Positions 8,415 to 17,448 of a stretch of 64,000 nt of DNA are shown here, one piece after another (position 1 is the first letter of the stretch; each line of letters opens with the position of its first letter). Source of the DNA: Shimia sp. R9_2 (GTDB taxonomy: Bacteria > Pseudomonadota > Alphaproteobacteria > Rhodobacterales > Rhodobacteraceae); contig NZ_JAGHRO010000008.1 in the NCBI RefSeq assembly GCF_017743735.1, positions 1 through 64,000 of the forward strand. Direction: 5' to 3'. Position numbers and translations under genes: made by a program. The notes below the pieces were generated by a model, which saw only the letters and a program-made list of their open reading frames with translations, was not told where the DNA came from and searched no databases.

Positions 8415-9593
8415 TTATACGTCTGTTACGGGCATCCGGCGCTCAATCATCTCGGCATACCAGCTGCTGCCAAAGGGGATCGCCTCATCTTCAAAGTTAT
8501 AGGCCGGATGGTGACATTGCGCGCTGTCGCCATTGCCAAGGTGAATATAAGCCCCGGGGCGCTCCTCCAGCATGAAGGAGAAATCCTCCGCAGGCATGAT
8601 CGGATCCACATCCGGGTCCACATTGGCCTCCCCCGCCACCGCCTGCGCAGCTTCAATCGCAAAGGCGGTCTCCGCCTCGTGGTTCACGGTGACCGGATAG
8701 CCATTCTCCCAGGTCACTTCTGCAGTGGCACCAAAGGCCAGCGCCGTATGGGTCGCCACCTCCCGGATACGCTGCTCCACCAAAGCACGGTTGTCGTTGT
8801 CCAGCGTGCGCACCGTGCCCTTCATGCGCACCTTATGCGCAATCACATTGGAGGCATTGCTGTCGGTCTCAAGTGTGCCTACCGTCAGCACCACCCGTTC
8901 AATCGGCTTCACATTGCGCGCCACAATCGACTGAAGCGACACGAGAATCTGCGCTGCAACCAATGTGGTGTCCACCGCCGCATCAGGTTCCGCCGCATGA
9001 CCGCCCTTGCCGGTCACCTCGATCTCAAACTCATCCGCAGAGGCCATCAGCGCACCGGGCCGGATGGCAAACTGGCCCACCGCCAGCCCCGGCGCATTGT
9101 GCATGCCATAGACCTCCTGAATGTTCCAACGGTCCATCATCCCGTCATCACACATCTCTTTGCCGCCACCGCCGCCTTCTTCGGCGGGCTGGAAAATCAT
9201 CACCGCCGTGCCGTCAAAATTGCGCGTCTCCGCAAGGTATTTCGCCGCCCCCAAAAGCATCGCCGTATGTCCGTCATGGCCGCAGGCATGCATCTTGCCC
9301 GGCACCGTAGAAGCATAGTCCAGCCCGGTGATCTCCTCGATCGGCAGCGCATCCATATCCGCACGCAGTCCGACAACACGCCCCTTGGTGTCCGTGCGAC
9401 CCTTGATCACCGCCACCACGCCAGTACGGCCAATCCCCGGCGTGATCTCATCGACGCCAAATTCCTTCAGCCGCGCCTCCACAAAGGCCGCTGTCTCTTG
9501 CACATCAAACATCAGCTCCGGATGAGCATGCAAATGCCGGCGCCAGCCGGTGATCTCTTCCTGCATCTCTGCAAAGCGGTTCTTGATCGGCAT
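8415..9593 (-). CDS. M20 family amidohydrolase, paralogue 3
   Basis: The first gene of the M20D operon, 392 residues from the preferred ATG at 9593. That start has AAGGAG upstream and gives the MPIKNRFAE N-terminus shared by the other copies; the frame is open 24 codons further without support. It has MHACGHDGHTAMLL and FQPAEEGGGGGKEM, but the C-terminal GGEDF of the paralogues reads PAEDFSFMLEERPGAY. The metal-ligand Glu-Asp is kept while the two glycines are lost. Divergent from the DctB-like kinase gene, with about 186 bp between the starts for both promoters. Confidence 0.9.
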   Translation of the reverse strand: MPIKNRFAEMQEEITGWRRHLHAHPELMFDVQETAAFVEARLKEFGVDEITPGIGRTGVVAVIKGRTDTKGRVVGLRADMDALPIEEITGLDYASTVPGKMHACGHDGHTAMLLGAAKYLAETRNFDGTAVMIFQPAEEGGGGGKEMCDDGMMDRWNIQEVYGMHNAPGLAVGQFAIRPGALMASADEFEIEVTGKGGHAAEPDAAVDTTLVAAQILVSLQSIVARNVKPIERVVLTVGTLETDSNASNVIAHKVRMKGTVRTLDNDNRALVEQRIREVATHTALAFGATAEVTWENGYPVTVNHEAETAFAIEAAQAVAGEANVDPDVDPIMPAEDFSFMLEERPGAYIHLGNGDSAQCHHPAYNFEDEAIPFGSSWYAEMIERRMPVTDV

Positions 9594-9779
9594 CCCCTGC
9601 GCGCTCCTTACGTCATCCCCATGTGCTGATCCGCAGAGACTGAACGATTGTTCATTCCAGAGCAAGGGGGCACGTCAAAATTCTCCCACGCATCGCGCAA
9701 CCCTCGCCCGCACACCGCGACACATGCCCAAATTCACGACGACTCGCAGCCCCTCGGCAAAATCGCTAGGGTCACGCAC

Positions 9780-11552
9780 ATGCGTACCTGGATCCGCCAC
9801 CGCGCGGCGATTCTGATAATCTTCCTGCTCACCGTGCTCGCTGTGGCCGGTGGGGTCTGGCGCTATGGCTATGGTCAGGCGCTGGAACAGCTGGCTCGCC
9901 GGGGCGAGGCCGATCTGGCTTTGGGCGCTGATCGCTTGACCGCACAGCTTAAGCGATATCAAGAGCTTGCCGTGCTGATGGCAGAGCATCCGACCCTACT
10001 GACCCTGGCCAACAACCCGGCCATCACCACAGCCCAACGCGGCCATGCCCTCCTGCTGGAGGCCGCGGACAAAACCGCCGCGCTGGATCTCATCTACGCC
10101 CGTGCGGACGGCACCATTCTTGCCACTGCACAGGAGAGTGCCCCGCCCCCCAACGCGCTGTCTGAAACACCCTATTTCAGGCGCGCCCTTCAGGGCGCAT
10201 TGGGCGCTCACCACGAAGTCGACCTGCGTTTTGACCGCCGCGCCTTTTACTACTCTGTTCCAAGCTTTTCCTCAGATGGCACGGTCAGCGCCGTGCTCAC
10301 AGTGGTGGTCGATGTGGAAGATGTCGAAGGCAACTGGCGCGGCGACGGCCCCACCGTGTTCTTTATCGACGATCTGGATGAGGTCTTCATTTCCAACCGC
10401 TCCGAGCTGGTGTTCTGGAAACGCTCCTCCGATGGGCAAAGTCTGATCCCACCGCAGGGAAACGCCCCGACCTTCAGATCCTACACGCGCGCCGGGTTTG
10501 AAATCTGGCAACTGGACTGGGGGCCTTATATCCCAGCGCGCGGGCTGCACATCGTGCAGGATCTGCCGGTGATCGATATGGTGGCCGAAGCCATCGTCGA
10601 CGTCAGCCTCGCACGCCGCATCGCCGGGCTGCAGGCAGGCACCATCGCCGCGATCTTTATGATCTTTGGCCTGATCCTCCTGCAGGTTCTGGAACGCCGC
10701 CGGGTTCTGACAGAGGCCAATGCCGAACTGGAAAACCGCGTCACCCTGCGCACTCAGGCGCTCAGCGCCACAAACGAGGCTTTGCGCCGCGAAATCACCG
10801 AGCGCGAGGAAGCCGAAGCCGCGCTCAAAAAGGCGCAGGCCGATCTCGTGCAAGCCGGAAAGCTCTCTGCCCTTGGCCAGATGAGTGCAGGCATCAGCCA
10901 CGAACTCAACCAGCCGCTTATGGCGATCCAGACCTTTGCCGAAAATGGCACCCGCTTTCTGGAACGGGACAACAGCGGCAAAGCAGGCGAAAACCTCACA
11001 CGTATCTCTCAGATGGCCACACGCATGGCTCGCATCATCAAAAACCTGCGTGCCTTTGCCCGCAATGAAAACGAACCAACAGGCCGCATTGATCTGGCCG
11101 CTGTCATCACGCAGGCCGTTGAGCTGACAGAGCCGCGCCTGCTGCAGGACGACATCACCCTCAACTGGTCACCGGACGCGCTCAAGACCCCGGTATATGT
11201 GCGCGGCGGCGAGGTGCGTTTGGGGCAGGTCTTTGTCAACCTCATCACCAACGCTGCTGACGCCATGGCCAACCGCCCCACCCGTCAGATCGACATCACC
11301 ATTCAATCCACCCCGCGCCTCTGTGTGCTGATCCGCGACACCGGGCCAGGGATTGACGCGCCCGACAAGATTTTTGACCCGTTTTACACCACCAAAGAAG
11401 TTGGCTCTTCTGAGGGTATGGGCCTCGGCCTCTCTATCAGCTACGGATTGGTCCAGAGCTTTGGCGGCAACATCCGGGGCAGCAATCACCCGGAAGGCGG
11501 CGCGCTCTTCACCGTTGAATTGGAACGCTGGCCACAGGAGAGCGCCGCATGA
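9780..11552 (+). CDS. DctB-like periplasmic-sensing histidine kinase
   Basis: Inner-membrane sensor kinase of 590 residues resembling DctB, the C4-dicarboxylate sensor. TM1 is at about 8-26, then a double-Cache (PDC) periplasmic domain of about 250 residues, TM2 at about 282-304, a coiled coil ending EAEAALKKAQADLVQAGKLSALGQM, and SHELNQPLMAIQ with phospho-acceptor His374. N-, G1- and G2-box motifs (NLITNAADAM, DTGPGID, GMGLGLS) are intact. The ATG at 9780 is chosen because the Arg-flanked TM1 starts there; the frame is open 44 codons further without features. It overlaps the regulator gene by 4 bp (ATGA). No dicarboxylate transporter is adjacent, so the ligand may be something else. Confidence 0.88.
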   Translation: MRTWIRHRAAILIIFLLTVLAVAGGVWRYGYGQALEQLARRGEADLALGADRLTAQLKRYQELAVLMAEHPTLLTLANNPAITTAQRGHALLLEAADKTAALDLIYARADGTILATAQESAPPPNALSETPYFRRALQGALGAHHEVDLRFDRRAFYYSVPSFSSDGTVSAVLTVVVDVEDVEGNWRGDGPTVFFIDDLDEVFISNRSELVFWKRSSDGQSLIPPQGNAPTFRSYTRAGFEIWQLDWGPYIPARGLHIVQDLPVIDMVAEAIVDVSLARRIAGLQAGTIAAIFMIFGLILLQVLERRRVLTEANAELENRVTLRTQALSATNEALRREITEREEAEAALKKAQADLVQAGKLSALGQMSAGISHELNQPLMAIQTFAENGTRFLERDNSGKAGENLTRISQMATRMARIIKNLRAFARNENEPTGRIDLAAVITQAVELTEPRLLQDDITLNWSPDALKTPVYVRGGEVRLGQVFVNLITNAADAMANRPTRQIDITIQSTPRLCVLIRDTGPGIDAPDKIFDPFYTTKEVGSSEGMGLGLSISYGLVQSFGGNIRGSNHPEGGALFTVELERWPQESAA

Positions 11553-12796
11553 CCTCCCCCCTGCCCGAGGCTCCCACGCCGGTCCTCGTCGTGGACGACG
11601 ATCCGGTGGTGCGCGAAGCGCTCACGCAAACGCTTGAACTTGAAGACTTTCCCGTGATTGCGGCAGGCTCCTTTGTCGAAGCCAAAGATCACATCACCGC
11701 ACAGTTCACCGGCGTGATCCTGTCTGACATGCGCATGCCGGGGCGGGATGGCTTTCACCTTCTGAATTTCGCCAAAGACGCTGACGCTGAACTGCCGGTG
11801 ATCCTGCTCACAGGCGAAGGCGACATTCCCATGGCCGTAAAAGCCATGACGCAGGGGGCATTTGGCTTTCTGGAAAAACCCTGCGCGCCAACAGAGCTTG
11901 TGGCTGTGATCAACCGCGCACAAAAGGCCCGGGCCATGGCGCTGGAAAACCGCCGTCTGAAAGCCCAGCTTGAAACCGGAGACGCTGCCGCGCGCTGGAT
12001 TTTTGGTGTCTCCGAGCAATCTGAGAGCCTGCGCCGTCGGGTGCGTTCCGTTGCGCGCATCCCAGCCGAAGTTCTGGTCAGCGGCCCGCCCGGCGCGGGC
12101 ATCTCCAAAGTGGCCGAAGTGGTGCACCTTTGCTCCCCCTTCAGCAAAGGCCCCTTTGGCAAACACACCACCATCGACATGGATGTGGCGCGCTTTGAGC
12201 AGGCGGTCGAGCACGCCGCAGGCGGCAGTCTGTTTCTAGATGAAATTCAGGCCATGCCGATGCAAACCCAGTTTGCGCTGCTGTCGCTTTTGGAAACCGA
12301 GGATCATCCCCGCCTGATTTTTGGCAGCGCTGCGGATCTGTCAGAAGCTGTGCAAGAGGCGCGCCTGCATGCCGATCTCTTTTACCGATTGGACGCGCTG
12401 CAGGTCCGCATCCCCGCGCTGTCTGAACGCCCCGAGGACATTCCGGTGATGTTCCGACAATACGTTGCTCAGGCCGCCGAACAGGCAGGTGTCACCGCCC
12501 CCGAGGTCACGCCTGAAGTGATCTCCGGCCTCATGGCCCAGGACTGGCCCGGCAATGCCCGCGCGCTGATGAGTGTTGCCATGCGCTTTGTGCTGGGCCT
12601 GCCCGGCGAAAAAACTCAAAGCGCCTCGCTTGGTCTTGCCGAGCAGATGGCACAGGTGGAACGCTCTCTGCTGGCCGAAGCCCTGCGCAAACATCAGGGC
12701 CGCGCCGCCGCAGCAGCCGAGACCCTCAAGCTGCCGCGCAAAACCATGTATGACAAACTCGCCAAATACGGCCTCAAGCCAGACACATTCCGATGA
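11549..12796 (+). CDS. DctD-like response regulator with degenerate AAA+ domain
   Basis: Response regulator of 415 residues with NtrC-family order: receiver (1-125, phospho-acceptor Asp60, Lys110), AAA+ region (about 148-350), Fis-type helix-turn-helix (about 378-408). The AAA+ part is degenerate. The Walker A position reads GPPGAGISK at 179-187, so the lysine expected after the second conserved glycine is Ile185. The stretch that should carry the sigma54-contacting GAFTGA loop is shortened to FSKGPFGKHTTIDM (about 198-211). Walker B LFLDE (228-232), FYRLDALQVRIP and a WPGN motif survive. It probably does not remodel sigma54 holoenzyme. NtrC of Rhodobacter capsulatus, which lacks GAFTGA and works with sigma70, is a precedent. 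Coupled to the DctB-like kinase and to the MFS gene by 4-bp overlaps. Confidence 0.87.
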   Translation: MTSPLPEAPTPVLVVDDDPVVREALTQTLELEDFPVIAAGSFVEAKDHITAQFTGVILSDMRMPGRDGFHLLNFAKDADAELPVILLTGEGDIPMAVKAMTQGAFGFLEKPCAPTELVAVINRAQKARAMALENRRLKAQLETGDAAARWIFGVSEQSESLRRRVRSVARIPAEVLVSGPPGAGISKVAEVVHLCSPFSKGPFGKHTTIDMDVARFEQAVEHAAGGSLFLDEIQAMPMQTQFALLSLLETEDHPRLIFGSAADLSEAVQEARLHADLFYRLDALQVRIPALSERPEDIPVMFRQYVAQAAEQAGVTAPEVTPEVISGLMAQDWPGNARALMSVAMRFVLGLPGEKTQSASLGLAEQMAQVERSLLAEALRKHQGRAAAAAETLKLPRKTMYDKLAKYGLKPDTFR

Positions 12797-13983
12797 CTTC
12801 TGAACATATCGCGCCAGTCACCGCACCTTCGGACGCCCCCGCCCCTGCAGATCTGACGCGGCAAAGCGCATGGCGCGCCATCGCCGCGATGTTCGCCCTC
12901 AACGGCGGGCTCTTTGGCATCTGGGCCTCGCGCATCCCGGCCTTTAAGACAGCCCATGATTTGTCCCACGCCGAGCTGGGCGGCCTTCTGCTCTTGCTCG
13001 CCGGTGGCGCGATCTGCTCCTTCCCGATCGCCGGTCGTCTGGCCGACACCTACGGCGCCGCAGCGGTGACCCGCGCCATCGCAGCAGCAAAACTGATCTT
13101 CTTCGTTGCGCTTGCCGCATCCCCCAGCATCTGGTTTCTCGCCCCTGCGCTCTTTCTTTTCGGGGCCGCGCACGGCGCGATGGATGTCACCATGAACGCC
13201 TGGGGCGCTGAGGTGGAACGCTGGGCCAAACGCCCGCAAATGTCGTCTTATCATGCCATGTGGAGCCTCGGTGCCGGGCTGGGCGCGGCCAGCGGTTACG
13301 GCGCGATCAGCCTTGAAATTGCGCCGCTCTGGCATTTCATCGCCATCGGCGGTACATGGACAGCCCTTATGCTCTGGATCGGTCAGATCCCGTGGACTTC
13401 CCCCACCAACCGCAGCAACCCGGCACCGGTGTTCTCCCTGCCCACCGGTCCTCTGGTGCTTGTGGGCCTGCTGGCACTTGGCGCCTCCATGGGCGAAGGG
13501 GCGATTGCGGATTGGAGCGCGGTTTATCTGGTCGACATCGGCAACGCGCCGGAAAACTGGGCCGCCATGGGCTATGCGCTGTTCTCTGCCGCCATGGTCG
13601 CCATGCGCCTCGCCGGAGACCAGATCACCCGCCATGTGCCCCCCGTCACCGCCGCCCGCATCAGCGGCTTTGTCGCCGCCATCGGCGCGCTGCTCACCGT
13701 GCTTTACCCGGTGCCCGCCGTCATGCTCACCGGCTTTGTCCTAATGGGCCTAGGCTATGCGCTGATCTTCCCGCTGGCCTTCAGCCGCGCCGCCAACGAC
13801 CCCGTTGTGCCGCCGGGCAAAGCCCTCGCCGGCACCGCCACCTTCGGCTATGGCGGCATGCTGCTTGGCCCGCCGCTGATCGGGTTCATCGCCAATGCCA
13901 CATCTCTTAGGGTGTCTTTTGCCGTGCTTGCCGGCCTTGCGCTCATGATCGCGGTGCTCGCCAGCGCCCTGCGTCGCACCTAA
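12793..13983 (+). CDS. Major facilitator superfamily transporter (YbjJ-like)
   Basis: Inner-membrane transporter of 396 residues with about 12 hydrophobic segments, resembling the YbjJ / fucose-permease-like MFS subgroup. The cytoplasmic loop after TM2 contains GRLADTYG, a variant of the MFS loop 2-3 motif. TM5-TM7 regions contain GAAHGAMDVTMNAWG and GASMGEGAIADWSAVYL, typical of this subgroup. It starts in a 4-bp ATGA overlap with the DctD-like gene, so a two-component system and a transporter form one operon. The MFS protein may therefore be the pathway's target or co-sensor; that is inference. Substrate unknown. Confidence 0.85.
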   Translation: MTSEHIAPVTAPSDAPAPADLTRQSAWRAIAAMFALNGGLFGIWASRIPAFKTAHDLSHAELGGLLLLLAGGAICSFPIAGRLADTYGAAAVTRAIAAAKLIFFVALAASPSIWFLAPALFLFGAAHGAMDVTMNAWGAEVERWAKRPQMSSYHAMWSLGAGLGAASGYGAISLEIAPLWHFIAIGGTWTALMLWIGQIPWTSPTNRSNPAPVFSLPTGPLVLVGLLALGASMGEGAIADWSAVYLVDIGNAPENWAAMGYALFSAAMVAMRLAGDQITRHVPPVTAARISGFVAAIGALLTVLYPVPAVMLTGFVLMGLGYALIFPLAFSRAANDPVVPPGKALAGTATFGYGGMLLGPPLIGFIANATSLRVSFAVLAGLALMIAVLASALRRT

Positions 13984-13990
13984 ACGCTAG

Positions 13991-14014
13991 GGGCGCGCCA
14001 ACAAAGACGCGCCC
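13991..14014. terminator. Bidirectional terminator-like hairpin
   Basis: A perfect 7-bp GGGCGCG/CGCGCCC stem with a 10-nt loop sits between the convergent MFS and BCCT genes. There is no strong T-run on either side, so the strength is uncertain. Confidence 0.5.
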
Positions 14015-14024
14015 GCAGCTTATC

Positions 14025-15626
14025 TTACATCTTGGCGCGCTCCGCCTTCAGTGCCAGCCACAGACAATAGCACATCATCAGCACCACCAGCGTGAACGGG
14101 ATCCCCGTGGACACCGCCGCCCCCTGCAGCGCGGCCAACCCACCGCCCAGCAAAAGCGCAATCGCCACAAGACCTTCCAGCGTGCACCAGAACACCCGCT
14201 GCACCACCGGCGCATCCATCTTCCCGCCTGCGGTGATCGTATCAATCACCAGCGAACCGGAGTCTGACGAGGTCACAAAGAAGATCACGATCAGCACCAG
14301 CGAAATCGGCGCCACCACCGAATAAAGCGGCAGCTCCTTGAGGAAACCAAACAGCGCGCCCTCAGGCTTATAGGCGTCAATCACGGTCGCCTTCACGCCT
14401 TCCGCACCACCGGCGTTCAGCATGTCAATCGCCGCGCCACCAAAGGTGGACATCCACAGCGCACAAACCGCCGTCGGCGCAATCAGGGCACAGAGCACAA
14501 ACTCACGCACGGTCCGCCCCTTGGAAATGCGCGCAATGAACATCCCCACAAACGGCGACCACGCGATCCACCAGGCCCAATAGAACGTCGTCCAACCATG
14601 GAAGAAGCTCGTATCTTCCCGCCCAAACGGGTTTGAGAGCGCCGGAAGCATCGCCACATAATCCGTCATCACAGAGAAATACCGCCCAATCGCCGTGCCC
14701 ACGCCCGTGACCAAAATCACAAAGACAAACAAGGCCACCGCCATAATCATGTTGATCTCTGACAGGCGCTTCACCCCGGCATCCATGCCCATCAAAACCG
14801 ATCCCAGTGCAATCACCGTGATCCCGATGATCAACAGCACCACAACCGTGTTGGTAGGCTCAATGCCAAACACCTCATTCAATCCGGCGGCCACCTGCTG
14901 CGCACCCAGACCAAGCGACGTGGTCAGGCCAAACAGCGTGGCAAAAACCGCCAGAATATCAATGGTGTGGCCCCACCAGCCCCAGACGCGATCCCCCAAA
15001 ATCGGATAAAACGCAGAGCGCAGTGTCAGCGGCAGATCAAGGTTGTAACAGAAAATCGCCAGCGACAGCCCCACCGCGGCATAGACCGCCCAGGCCTCAA
15101 GCCCCCAGTGGTGAATGGTGCCCACAACGCCGATATATTCATTGCCCGGCAAGCTGGCATCCACATTCAGTGGCCGCGCACCGCCGCCTTCGGAAAAGTT
15201 ATAATAGACCGGTTCAAGCACGCCAAAAAACAGCAGGCCAATCCCGATGCCTGCGGCAAACATCATCGCGATCCAGCCCGCATAGGAATAATCCGGCCGC
15301 GCATCTTTGCCGCCAATCCGCACAGAGCCAACCGGCAGCACAACAAGCGCAAGCACAAACAGCGTGATCGCATTCACAGAAAGAACAAGAAACCAATCAA
15401 AGGTGCTGGTCAGCCACGGCCTGAGCCATCCAAAGAACGCCGCAGAGGCTTCCTGATTGGCCAGCGAGATCAGCACAAACGCACAGATCAATATACTAGA
15501 AATAAGAAATACAGGATTGTGTATATCAAGTCCGAATGGCCTGATGTTGTCCTGCCCGAGCTCGTATTCCGTTTCGAAATCCCAGACTCTTGGGTCCGGA
15601 TCGAGCATTTTTTTGGTCTCAGACAT
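14025..15626 (-). CDS. BCCT family betaine/choline/carnitine-type transporter 1
   Basis: Sodium- or proton-coupled osmolyte transporter of 533 residues with 12 predicted TM segments. BCCT hallmarks are FAAGIGIGLLFFGVLEP in TM3-4 and WTTFYWAWWIAWSPFVGMFIARISKGRT in TM8 with the following loop. The N-terminal cytoplasmic tail is about 35 residues and the C-terminal tail is short, without the long osmosensing extension of BetP. Substrate could be glycine betaine, choline, carnitine, ectoine or DMSP. Divergent from a second BCCT gene over a shared 260-bp intergenic region. Confidence 0.93.
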   Translation of the reverse strand: MSETKKMLDPDPRVWDFETEYELGQDNIRPFGLDIHNPVFLISSILICAFVLISLANQEASAAFFGWLRPWLTSTFDWFLVLSVNAITLFVLALVVLPVGSVRIGGKDARPDYSYAGWIAMMFAAGIGIGLLFFGVLEPVYYNFSEGGGARPLNVDASLPGNEYIGVVGTIHHWGLEAWAVYAAVGLSLAIFCYNLDLPLTLRSAFYPILGDRVWGWWGHTIDILAVFATLFGLTTSLGLGAQQVAAGLNEVFGIEPTNTVVVLLIIGITVIALGSVLMGMDAGVKRLSEINMIMAVALFVFVILVTGVGTAIGRYFSVMTDYVAMLPALSNPFGREDTSFFHGWTTFYWAWWIAWSPFVGMFIARISKGRTVREFVLCALIAPTAVCALWMSTFGGAAIDMLNAGGAEGVKATVIDAYKPEGALFGFLKELPLYSVVAPISLVLIVIFFVTSSDSGSLVIDTITAGGKMDAPVVQRVFWCTLEGLVAIALLLGGGLAALQGAAVSTGIPFTLVVLMMCYCLWLALKAERAKM

Positions 15627-15889
15627 AGTCTACCCCTTTTGCACGAAGTCCAGTGATCCAAGCGTTGCACAACATTAGGGCACCTGTCTAATTTATTAAT
15701 CTTTTACTAACTTTTGAAATTTTACTTCACATATTCACTTTTTTCACTATGACACAGCGCCAGAAGCCATTGGCGAGACCGCCTGACTTTTGGCTACAAA
15801 CGAACGAAGACGCATAAGGGCAGACACTTCTCCCTTGCGCACCGGACCGGCACTTTCACCACCAAAGTAGGCTTTGTTAGGAGCAGGCT
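15627..15889. promoter_or_regulatory. Divergent promoter region of the two BCCT genes
   Basis: About 260 bp between the two transporter transcription units. An AT-rich core at 15685-15750 is the likely promoter zone. No regulator gene lies next to it and I could not pick a convincing operator. Confidence 0.4.
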
Positions 15890-15952
15890 ATGAGGATCAA
15901 CCGCACGACAGAACACATCGCTTGCCCTGAGATGTTGGAGGGCAAACCGTGA
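15890..15952 (+). CDS. 20-residue leader ORF overlapping the BCCT start
   Basis: An ATG with a strong AGGAG ribosome binding site at 6-7 nt opens a 20-codon frame (N-terminus MRINRTTEHIAC). Its TGA (15950-15952) overlaps the GTG start of the BCCT gene as GTGA. The BCCT gene's own GGAG lies inside this ORF. Ribosomes finishing the leader could re-initiate on the transporter, so this is a candidate coupling or attenuation device. The peptide has no recognisable domain and its existence as a protein is unproven. Confidence 0.45.
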   Translation: MRINRTTEHIACPEMLEGKP

Positions 15953-17448
15953 CACGTTCGCAGCTCACCCTTGCAACCTCCTGCACCTTGATCACAGCGA
16001 TCGGCGCTTGGGGTGTCGTGGACCCGGACAGCCTCGTACGTCTGGCTTCCACAGTGGTTGCCAAATACTTTGAGAGCCGCGGCTGGTTTGTCATGCTCTC
16101 TGTCTCCGGCATGTTGCTCCTGTGTATCTGGCTGGCCTTCTCCAGATTTGGAGACATCCGCCTTGGAGCCGATGATGATCGGCCGGAGTTTTCCACACCC
16201 TCTTGGATTGCCATGCTCTTTGCGGCGGGCATGGGGGTGGGCTTGCTGTTCTGGGCCGTTGCCGAACCCCTGACCCATTTTGCCTTTGCCCAAAGTTTCA
16301 TGGAACAGCCCTACGCCGCCCAGCAGGCTCTGCTGGCCACAAATTTCCACTGGGGCATCCATGCCTGGGCGATTTACGGCACCACTGCGCTCACCATCGC
16401 CTATTTCACCTTTCGCAAAGGGGCCCCGATGCTGGTCAGCGGCCCGATTGAAACGCTCTTCCCAAACGAAACATGGGCAAAGCTAGTTGGGGGCCTCTCT
16501 GATTTCATGGCGATTGTTGCCATTGCCATTGGCGTGGGCGGCTCCATCGCCATGGGTGTGTTTCAGGTGGCGGACGGCATCGACGTGATGATGGGCGGTG
16601 ACAAAGCCGCCACATGGCTGGTGGCCGCCGTCTTTGTGGTGATGGTCGCCGCCTACTTGCCGCCCCTGCTCGTGGATCTTGGCACCGGCATGGCACGTCT
16701 CTCCAACACCGCCATGATCATTGCCATCGCGTTGGTGCTCTACACCGTCATTCTCGGCCCCACGGAATTTTTGCTCAATTCCATTCTCAACGGCTTTGGC
16801 GAGTATATTTTTGCCGCCATCCCCCGTGGCTTTGAAACCCTCACCTTCTTTGGCGACGATCTCGGGACATGGTTTCAGGATTGGACCCTCACCTATATGG
16901 TCTGGTGGATCGCTTGGGGGCCTTTTGTCGGCGTCTTTATTGCCCGCATCTCCAAAGGCCGCACCATTCGCGAGTTTGTGCTGGGCGTGCTGATTGGCCC
17001 AACCGTGTTCTCAGTGATCTGGTTTGGCGCTTTTGGCGGCATTGGTCTGTTTGACACATTACATGGCAGCGGGGATCTGCTCCTGATGGCAGAGACCAAT
17101 GTGGAACGTGTCACCTTTGGCCTGCTGGAGCGCCTGCCCCTGCCAACACTGACCACCATCGCCACCATTCTGGCGGCCTTCCTCTTCATCGTCACCAGCG
17201 TGGTGAGCGCGGCTTTTGTGCTCGGCACATTCTCAACCGGCGGCGATCCCGATCCAAGCCCGAAGGTCCGCTTGGTCTGGGGCGTGCTGCTCGGCCTGCT
17301 GGGCGCGGCGATGATCCTGTCGGGGTCTGTGGATGCGATCAAAAAACTGATCGCTATTGGCGCCCTGCCCTTTGTCTTTGTCTGTGTCCTGCTCTGCGTC
17401 TGTTTGATCCGGGGCCTGCGTCAGGAGGTGCATCATGCTGATCGGTGA
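15949..17448 (+). CDS. BCCT family betaine/choline/carnitine-type transporter 2
   Basis: A second BCCT transporter, 499 residues, with 12 TM segments and short tails. Hallmarks are FAAGMGVGLLFWAVAEP and WTLTYMVWWIAWGPFVGVFIARISKGRT. The start is GTG at 15949, preceded by GGAG at about 8 nt; the preceding 20-codon ORF ends on this codon. It is clearly diverged from transporter 1, with FFG changed to FWA in the TM4 motif, so substrate or regulation probably differs. A 29-codon membrane ORF overlaps its 3' end. Confidence 0.93.
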   Translation: MTRSQLTLATSCTLITAIGAWGVVDPDSLVRLASTVVAKYFESRGWFVMLSVSGMLLLCIWLAFSRFGDIRLGADDDRPEFSTPSWIAMLFAAGMGVGLLFWAVAEPLTHFAFAQSFMEQPYAAQQALLATNFHWGIHAWAIYGTTALTIAYFTFRKGAPMLVSGPIETLFPNETWAKLVGGLSDFMAIVAIAIGVGGSIAMGVFQVADGIDVMMGGDKAATWLVAAVFVVMVAAYLPPLLVDLGTGMARLSNTAMIIAIALVLYTVILGPTEFLLNSILNGFGEYIFAAIPRGFETLTFFGDDLGTWFQDWTLTYMVWWIAWGPFVGVFIARISKGRTIREFVLGVLIGPTVFSVIWFGAFGGIGLFDTLHGSGDLLLMAETNVERVTFGLLERLPLPTLTTIATILAAFLFIVTSVVSAAFVLGTFSTGGDPDPSPKVRLVWGVLLGLLGAAMILSGSVDAIKKLIAIGALPFVFVCVLLCVCLIRGLRQEVHHADR

